18,969 bases of DNA from Candidatus Thorarchaeota archaeon (GTDB lineage Archaea; Asgardarchaeota; Thorarchaeia; Thorarchaeales; Thorarchaeaceae): contig CP070658.1 in NCBI GenBank assembly GCA_020355105.1, forward strand, positions 1,901,761 to 1,920,729. The letters are read 5' to 3'. A program made the translations under genes and the position numbers. Shown here piece by piece: positions 13,933 to 18,969 of the stretch. How positions within the stretch are numbered: position 1 is the stretch's first letter; the number at the start of each line of letters is the position of its first letter. The notes beneath the pieces are model-generated. The model had not been told where the DNA came from, did not search any database, and saw only the letters and a program-made list of their open reading frames with translations.

Positions 13933-16049
13933 TGGGAATGCGAGGTCACGGCGGACCTAGGAGAATGATGGGAACCAAGGAAAAGCGAAGCCGCCCAATT
14001 CGCGTTCTGTTAGGACGCATGGTCCACTACCTAGGTCGTTTCCGTAGAATCGTTGCCATAGGCGCGATTCTCTCCATCCTTGCTACCGTAGTATCTGTGT
14101 TTGAGCCTCTGGTCCTCACAGCGGGAATCGATAGCATAGATCCGAATGTCACGGCTACGCCAATGTTTGATTCCCTGATAACCCTCATTGCATTGTACGT
14201 GGTGCTCAAGATCACCAGTTGGCTGCTTTTCAGCGGAAACACATGGATTCTGGTAGGTGCTCAAGCTGGTTTCGTACAGAACATCCAAGAGGATGTGTAT
14301 GGCCATCTTGTGAGTGCAGATCTGTCCTACCATAAAGCAGAGCAGAGCGGCAACGTGACATCACGAGTCACTTCGGACACGGTCAGCTTAGGAACCGGGA
14401 TACAGTACATAATCGGATTCGCGAGCCAGGCACTTATGCTTGCGTCCACTTTCCTAATACTGTTCTTCACCTCGGAACTGTTGGCACTCACGTCGCTGAT
14501 CGTGATACCGGGAGTCGCAGTCATTGCAGTTCTCTTTGGAACCGTCGGACAGAGGATAATGCTGGCTTCTCAAAGGGCCTCTGGAGCTGTATCAGGCCAG
14601 ATTGCCGAGAATCTGAGTGGCATTCATGTTGCGAAGGCGTTCAATCGGGAAGGCGAACTGGCTGCAGAGATGATGGATCTCAATCAGAAGTCCTATCGAC
14701 TTGGATTTCGTTTCATGATTCTCATGAGCGCGATGCAGCCCTTGGTCAGATCAATAGGTCAGTTCGCAATAGCAGCCATGCTTTTCGTTGGCGGATCATT
14801 GGCAGTGGGGACTCTCCCCGCATTGACCATTGCTGAGGTGTTTTTGGGAATAATGCTGATAAGCCGGTTCATGTGGCCGCTACTATCTCTGGCCATGATG
14901 TCCTCCCAGGTTCAAGCGTCACTATCAGCCATGGACCGGCTCTCGGATGTCCTTGACTCCAAGCGCGCCATTGTTGATTCACCTAATGCTCTGCCGATTT
15001 TGGAAGAGAGTGACGGGATATCATTTGAGAACCTCACCTTCGAGTACGTCAAGGATACACCTGTTCTGAAGAAGGTGAACTTTACAATTGAATCCGGGGA
15101 AATGGTGGCAGTCGTTGGCCATACCGGAGCTGGGAAGACGACTCTTGCGGCCCTGATCAACAGGTTCTATGACCCTCAGGAAGGCAAGGTGTTGATAGGG
15201 GACCAAGACCTAAGGGACATCACTCTCAAGTCGCTTCATGGGACGGTTTCTCTTATTCCTCAGGAACCATATCTGTTCGATGACACAATCATGGAGAATA
15301 TCCGATACGGTCGACCCGATGCAACTGACGAAGATATCGCAGACCTCTGTAGAATCATCGGAGCCAACGAGTTCATTGAGGTCTTGGCTGATGGTTACGA
15401 CACTCGAATAATCGAGGGTGGTAAGAACCTGAGTGCGGGCCAGAGGCAAATGATTACAATTGCCCGCACTATGCTTGCCGACCCGCGGATTCTGATTCTC
15501 GACGAGGCCACAAGCCGACTTGATGCTTATAGCGAATCTCTCGTTCAAGATGCTCAAGCCAAGCTGTTCTCCGACAGAACGACGGTGGTGATAGCACATC
15601 GTCTGACTACAATCGCGAATGCATCAAGGATTCTGGTCTTTGACCATGGTGAGATAGTCGAAGAGGGCACTCATGAAGAGCTTCTGGCTCTGAACGGGAC
15701 GTTCAAGGCTCTCTATGACACGTATTATGCACACCAGGGCTTTGAAGAACTCACAGAGGAAACTGCGCGTGCGGCTGAGGAGGAAGCTGCCAAGGCTGGA
15801 GTGGAATTGGATTCTGCGGCCGTCCAAGAAGCCACGGGAATGGGCATGGGAACGATGGGTCAAATGGGCGGACACGGTGGCGGACATGGCTCCCCGAGCC
15901 CCGAAATGATGCAGAAGATGATGGAGCAAATGACACCGGAGATGAGGGAGGAAATGGTGAAGCACCTCGACAGTCTTCCCCCTGAGATGCGCGAGCGCAT
16001 TAAGAAGATGCGGGAAGAAGTCGGGTCGACATCCGGTGGAAGTGACTAG
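13932..16049 (+). CDS. ABC exporter half-transporter, canonical ATPase subunit with Met/His-rich tail
   Basis: 705 residues: six-span membrane domain (about 40-330), then a nucleotide-binding domain with Walker A GHTGAGKT (396-403), Gln444, signature LSAGQRQ (500-506), Walker B LILDEA with catalytic Glu525 and switch His556 (IAHRL). It thus supplies the hydrolysing half of a heterodimer with the preceding gene. The first 20 residues are Gly/Met/Arg-rich (MGMRGHGGPRRMMG). After the domain, about 110 extra residues follow: an acidic helix, then a Gly/Met/His stretch (MGQMGGHGGGHG), then Met-rich, charged helices (EMMQKMMEQM, then PPEMRERIKKM). GTG 13932 overlaps the previous stop by one base (TAGTG) and has GGGAGGTG at 13917-13924 with 7-nt spacing, so I prefer it to ATG 13938. 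Confidence 0.93.
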   Translation: MGMRGHGGPRRMMGTKEKRSRPIRVLLGRMVHYLGRFRRIVAIGAILSILATVVSVFEPLVLTAGIDSIDPNVTATPMFDSLITLIALYVVLKITSWLLFSGNTWILVGAQAGFVQNIQEDVYGHLVSADLSYHKAEQSGNVTSRVTSDTVSLGTGIQYIIGFASQALMLASTFLILFFTSELLALTSLIVIPGVAVIAVLFGTVGQRIMLASQRASGAVSGQIAENLSGIHVAKAFNREGELAAEMMDLNQKSYRLGFRFMILMSAMQPLVRSIGQFAIAAMLFVGGSLAVGTLPALTIAEVFLGIMLISRFMWPLLSLAMMSSQVQASLSAMDRLSDVLDSKRAIVDSPNALPILEESDGISFENLTFEYVKDTPVLKKVNFTIESGEMVAVVGHTGAGKTTLAALINRFYDPQEGKVLIGDQDLRDITLKSLHGTVSLIPQEPYLFDDTIMENIRYGRPDATDEDIADLCRIIGANEFIEVLADGYDTRIIEGGKNLSAGQRQMITIARTMLADPRILILDEATSRLDAYSESLVQDAQAKLFSDRTTVVIAHRLTTIANASRILVFDHGEIVEEGTHEELLALNGTFKALYDTYYAHQGFEELTEETARAAEEEAAKAGVELDSAAVQEATGMGMGTMGQMGGHGGGHGSPSPEMMQKMMEQMTPEMREEMVKHLDSLPPEMRERIKKMREEVGSTSGGSD

Positions 16050-16059
16050 TCGAAACGAT

Positions 16060-16899
16060 TCAGAAGTGTTCAATCCCTTTCGCCGCAGCTATTGAAGCTC
16101 CTAAGAGAACATACGCCTCAGCACCAAGCAACCTTCCTACCGGCTCCAGAGGCGAAAATCCGATGAAGCACCAGGCGGCGATGCGTATGAAGACTAGAAC
16201 AAGGGTCAGGAATGCTAGGAAGATAGGCTGTGCTAGCTTCCCCTCTCTGAAGATCCAGAGGATGACCACAAGTGCGCACATGACGAATCCCAATCCAATG
16301 GCTAGTGGGGCGGTTGCCAAGACCTCTACAGGATTTCTCGCAGGTGCAACTAAGAGGGAAACCGAGGCAACAACGGTCACGAAGACAGTTGGAACCACAA
16401 TCAGACTACCTATGAGCTTCGTTTCGCTGGCGACTCCTAGGGCGGTGTTTGAAGATCTTAGGTATCCCAGAACCCCTATCGCCCAAAGAAGTAACCCTGG
16501 CAGTTGAACCAGGCCAAATATGAAGTGAAACAACTCACTGCCTTCCTGTTCTCCCAGAAAGCCGCCGGCCACCTCAGATATTGCAAAGAGAACCAGACCA
16601 AGAGAGAAGAAGACATTCATCTGGTTGAACCTGTCTTCTTTTGCGAGGCTCTCCCTGCCAAAATAGTAGAGTCCGACCAACCCCATGAGAAACGCAGTGA
16701 TTGGAGCAAGAATCGCGCTGGATAACTCGAGTAGAACCAACTCTCCCCAAGACCAGAGTAACAGAAGCGGTACGAGGATGAGAAACCCTACAACTAGGAA
16801 TGGGATTGTGCTGTATCGTCCTCGTAGTGACACTTCTCCAAGTCTCCTGCACGTAGGTTGAAGTCCACTCTCCAATGATTTGTCTGTTTTGCTTATCAA
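16060..16899 (-). CDS. Eight-span membrane protein, unrecognised
   Basis: 279 residues. After a polar N-terminus of about 30 residues come about eight hydrophobic spans (roughly 33-52, 56-78, 94-113, 124-145, 163-186, 194-218, 225-247 and 260-276). Loops are short; no catalytic motif is seen, and the layout resembles membrane sensor modules without an output domain. Start TTG 16899 (CCGGAA 5 nt upstream) is uncertain; a TTG at codon 9 or a GTG at codon 23 would still keep all spans. It lies 20 bp downstream of the longin-like gene on the same strand, which suggests one mRNA and a functional link. It converges with the ABC operon, 10 bp apart. Confidence 0.75.
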   Translation of the reverse strand: MISKTDKSLESGLQPTCRRLGEVSLRGRYSTIPFLVVGFLILVPLLLLWSWGELVLLELSSAILAPITAFLMGLVGLYYFGRESLAKEDRFNQMNVFFSLGLVLFAISEVAGGFLGEQEGSELFHFIFGLVQLPGLLLWAIGVLGYLRSSNTALGVASETKLIGSLIVVPTVFVTVVASVSLLVAPARNPVEVLATAPLAIGLGFVMCALVVILWIFREGKLAQPIFLAFLTLVLVFIRIAAWCFIGFSPLEPVGRLLGAEAYVLLGASIAAAKGIEHF

Positions 16900-16919
16900 T
16901 GAATTCCGGAAGTCTACTA

Positions 16920-18146
16920 CTACTTCACTTCCAGTGTTTCCCAGTGAATATCATAGGCCGTTTGTGGGAATTGCTTCTCCACGTGGTTCCTTGTCTTGAC
17001 GAGGATGCTGTTGACAGGGTCTGAACCCACTAGGGAACTGAGCCTGTGAACGAACTCAAGGAATAGTGCTCCGAATCCTTCACTGATCGATTCTGGAGTG
17101 ATGCTACCTCTGATTGTCGCCGAGATTAGGGAACTCTTTACCTCAACATCAATTCCTTCTTCAAGTCCGACGTATACGAGCCATGAATGAGCCTCTTCCA
17201 TCTCGTTTCTAGCTTTCAGGAAGACTCCCCTGGCAGGTTTCACTCCAAGTATGGTTGCACATCTGCTGAGCAATTCTTGGAGTACTGAAGTGTACAGAAC
17301 CATCGTGGCTTGAGAGGGTGAAACCCTTTCCACAGTCCTTCGGTGTGCGAGAACTGCAATATCGTCCAAGAAGCGCCTTAGGTCCGCAGTCTTCACACGC
17401 TCTGCTGCTATGGAGAGTGGTGTCTGACCATCTAGCTCACTCAGTGCCTTTGCAGTGTCTGGGGATATTCCGTCCACTTCTTCCTTGGAATGTGACAGAG
17501 ATGTCGTTTGATAGATATCGTCAGGTTTGGCTGATTCGGTGATAGAGATAGCCTTCTCCCAATATGCCTCAGCGGCCATGTTCATTGCGAGCTCCAACGG
17601 GACCTCGAGAAACTCCGCCGCCTCTTGAACCGTGCATTTCTCTGGAATGAGTTTGAGAAAGGAGATTACATCTGGTCTCGAAGTATAGAACTCCCAATGA
17701 TCTTTTAGTTCCATTTGCGTCTCCGGAGCTATCTGATCTCTGACGAACTCCTCCACTACATTTCGTTCGAATCGTGTATAGACGGCCAAGTCGAGTTCTA
17801 CCCATCTCAGTAGGGCAAACTGGTCTTCAAATGCATCTAGGAGTCGTCTCATCCTAGTCCTGACATCTTCTGTGTCTTCCACGGCTGCAACGGCGCCAAG
17901 GGTCCATTCTCCAAACTCGACGATTATCTTGTGATCAGTACCTTCAAACGCACGAGCCCTGGAAGTGATAGATGAAGTGGCCTCGTCGAAGAAGGAGGTC
18001 ATAGCTACTAGGAATGAAGACAGAAGATCTGGGTCGAAATCAGACTCTACGAAGTCGTGGTGGTACATACAGACTCCTGTGTCTCTCTTGATGATGTAGA
18101 CACTCTGAATCTGCATCTGTCTGTTCCCTCTCTTGGCCGACGGCAT
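16920..18146 (-). CDS. Protein with longin/roadblock-like N-terminal domain, function unknown
   Basis: 408 residues, soluble. Residues about 13-115 (start IQSVYIIKRDTGVCMYHHDF, then a helix LLSSFLVAMTSFFDEA and strands around KIIVEFGEWTLGAVAAV) have the strand-strand-helix-strand-strand-helix order of longin/roadblock-like domains; similar N-termini are frequent in Asgard archaeal proteins linked to small GTPases. Residues 160-200 look like a helix-turn-helix (CTVQEAAEFLEVPLELA). The last 130 residues are alpha/beta and unrecognised. Two ATG starts: 18146, about 26 nt after the predicted transcript start but without a ribosome site, and 18116, which has GAGGGA 8 nt upstream and starts right at the domain. 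The longer form is listed. The domain call is by pattern only. Confidence 0.7.
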   Translation of the reverse strand: MPSAKRGNRQMQIQSVYIIKRDTGVCMYHHDFVESDFDPDLLSSFLVAMTSFFDEATSSITSRARAFEGTDHKIIVEFGEWTLGAVAAVEDTEDVRTRMRRLLDAFEDQFALLRWVELDLAVYTRFERNVVEEFVRDQIAPETQMELKDHWEFYTSRPDVISFLKLIPEKCTVQEAAEFLEVPLELAMNMAAEAYWEKAISITESAKPDDIYQTTSLSHSKEEVDGISPDTAKALSELDGQTPLSIAAERVKTADLRRFLDDIAVLAHRRTVERVSPSQATMVLYTSVLQELLSRCATILGVKPARGVFLKARNEMEEAHSWLVYVGLEEGIDVEVKSSLISATIRGSITPESISEGFGALFLEFVHRLSSLVGSDPVNSILVKTRNHVEKQFPQTAYDIHWETLEVK

Positions 18147-18194
18147 GTTGTTTCTGCGGTCTGCTTTCCCTATGGCGTGTAGGCGGCAAACGTA

Positions 18195-18204
18195 GATTAT
18201 ATCC
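18195..18204 (-). promoter_or_regulatory. TATA promoter of the longin-like gene
   Basis: On the minus strand AAAGGATATAATC: a purine-rich BRE-like stretch followed by ATATAAT. Transcription about 25 bases on would begin near 18172, giving a 26-nt leader to ATG 18146 or 56 nt to ATG 18116. It sits in the 138-bp divergent region shared with the ZPR1 promoter. Confidence 0.5.
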
Positions 18205-18253
18205 TTTTGAGGATTCTAGTGAAACTGTAGGAGTCTGCCCGACATTTCACTAG

Positions 18254-18262
18254 GACTATAAG
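18254..18262 (+). promoter_or_regulatory. TATA promoter of the ZPR1 gene, leaderless arrangement
   Basis: GACTATAAGG places TATAA at about 18257-18261, 24-28 bases before the ATG at 18285. Archaeal initiation occurs about that far downstream, so the mRNA should begin at or next to the start codon. No ribosome site precedes the ATG, in agreement. Confidence 0.6.
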
Positions 18263-18284
18263 GATAAGAAATTGGTGTGGATGT

Positions 18285-18890
18285 ATGACTGAAGACTTGA
18301 GTGTGACGTGTCCCTCGTGTGAAGAAGGATTGCTGGACATCAAGTCGATTCTCTATAGTGTGCCCTACTTCAATGAACTCGCCATGTTCACAATGACGTG
18401 CCCCAAGTGCAACTTCAGTCACAACGATGTCTTCTCCGCAGAGCAGAGGCCCCCCATGAGACGGGTGTTGAATGTCGACAGAAGGGACCTCATGCAGACC
18501 CGTGTGGTTCGTTCAGGTTCTGGCACAATCAGAATGCCGGACTTTGGAATAGACGTTGAGCCTGGTCCAAATGCCGAGTCTTTCATCAGCAATATCGAAG
18601 GAGTCTTGCAGCGAACAATCTCGGTTGTCGAGACTGCTATTCGTTTCGCTGAAACCGATGGTCAACGAGAAGAAGGCACAGACGTCCTCGAATTGCTTCA
18701 GAAGGCAGTGAACGGAGAGATGCCATTCACCCTAATCATAGAGGACCCTGCCGGAGTGAGTGCGATATTGCCTGACAACCTAAGCCTTGTTTCTAGAGAA
18801 GAGTTGACTAAGGAGGAAGCCTCCAGATTGAAGGGTGCCCCGGCGTGGCTGGAAGTTGCTCGTCAAGACCTTGATGAGCGTAAGGGCTAA
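18285..18890 (+). CDS. Archaeal ZPR1 zinc-finger protein
   Basis: 201 residues. A four-Cys zinc finger (CPSC at 9-12 and CPKC at 39-42) encloses the ZPR1-type linker SVPYFNELAMFTMTC; the beta-rich ZPR1 domain follows, with RRDLMQTRVVRSGSGTIRMP, DVEPGPNAESFISNIEGVL and the closing helices. Eukaryotic ZPR1 has two such halves and assists folding of elongation factor eEF1A; archaeal members have one half, and a similar link to aEF1A is an inference from the family. ATG 18285 is chosen over the out-of-frame ATG 18281, which stops after three codons. Probably a leaderless mRNA. Confidence 0.92.
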   Translation: MTEDLSVTCPSCEEGLLDIKSILYSVPYFNELAMFTMTCPKCNFSHNDVFSAEQRPPMRRVLNVDRRDLMQTRVVRSGSGTIRMPDFGIDVEPGPNAESFISNIEGVLQRTISVVETAIRFAETDGQREEGTDVLELLQKAVNGEMPFTLIIEDPAGVSAILPDNLSLVSREELTKEEASRLKGAPAWLEVARQDLDERKG

Positions 18891-18920
18891 AAGGTCAATG
18901 CAGCGACTCCGACTAGCAAT

Positions 18921-18969
18921 GGGCCGGTAGATTAGCCTGGTAGCATCGTCTGGCTTGCATCCAGAAGGT
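18921..18969 (+). tRNA. tRNA-Ala (anticodon UGC), 5' part only; cut by window end
   Basis: GGGCCGG acceptor strand, TA at positions 8-9, a D-arm with GGTAG in the loop, then anticodon stem TCTGG/CCAGA closing the seven-base loop CTTGCAT. Anticodon TGC lies at 18956-18958. The variable region begins AGGT at the window edge. The 5' acceptor strand GGGCCGG is typical of archaeal tRNA-Ala. A possible box A (CTAAAAGG, 18887-18894) overlaps the ZPR1 stop codon, about 30 bases upstream. Confidence 0.85.

Overview
The window reads as a chromosomal segment of an archaeon, possibly an Asgard archaeon of the Thorarchaeia kind. Archaeal signs are a stand-alone ZPR1 zinc-finger protein, a DUF2070 membrane protein, TATA-type promoters (one placed for a leaderless mRNA), a subunit-type 2-oxoacid:ferredoxin oxidoreductase and a tRNA-Ala of archaeal form. 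The Asgard suggestion rests mainly on a protein (16920-18146) whose N-terminus resembles the longin-like domains common in those archaea; that is inference. No phage, transposase or CRISPR is visible.

Layout. 1-2076: alpha and beta subunits of a pyruvate-type ferredoxin oxidoreductase. 2092-4552 (minus): a secreted, C-terminally anchored M28 metallopeptidase with calcium-binding-type repeats, then a two-CBS-domain protein. 4553-5090: a gene-poor stretch holding at most one 55-residue Cys-containing ORF. 5091-8881 (plus): an HD-superfamily protein that has lost all of its catalytic residues, a small four-helix-type membrane protein, and a 613-residue protein made of eight alternating zinc ribbons plus a ninth C-terminal one. 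8886-11376 (minus): a DUF2070 membrane protein followed by ubiX (flavin prenyltransferase), which carries an internal in-frame TAG. 11535-16049 (plus): a PadR-family regulator and two half-size ABC exporter genes forming a tight operon. 16060-18146 (minus): the longin-like protein and an 8-TM membrane protein. 18285-18890 (plus): ZPR1, then the first 49 nt of tRNA-Ala(UGC).

How genes work together. The PadR-ABC-ABC set matches the design of a regulated heterodimeric drug exporter (LmrR-LmrCD type): one ATPase site is degenerate, the other canonical, and repeated CATTCGATA-like elements upstream of padR could be the operator. DUF2070, described as a lipid-hydrolase-like membrane family, sits with ubiX, whose product makes prenylated FMN; in many archaea that cofactor is needed by the modified mevalonate route to membrane lipids.

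Most unusual: (1) the zinc-ribbon protein, whose fingers alternate between two types with an exact 54/62-residue rhythm (a 116-residue module used four times); (2) the ubiX nonsense codon; (3) the HD pseudoenzyme; (4) the Met/His/Gly-rich tail on the second ABC subunit. Of 14 intact genes in the window, 9 end in TAG, so TAG is an ordinary stop here.
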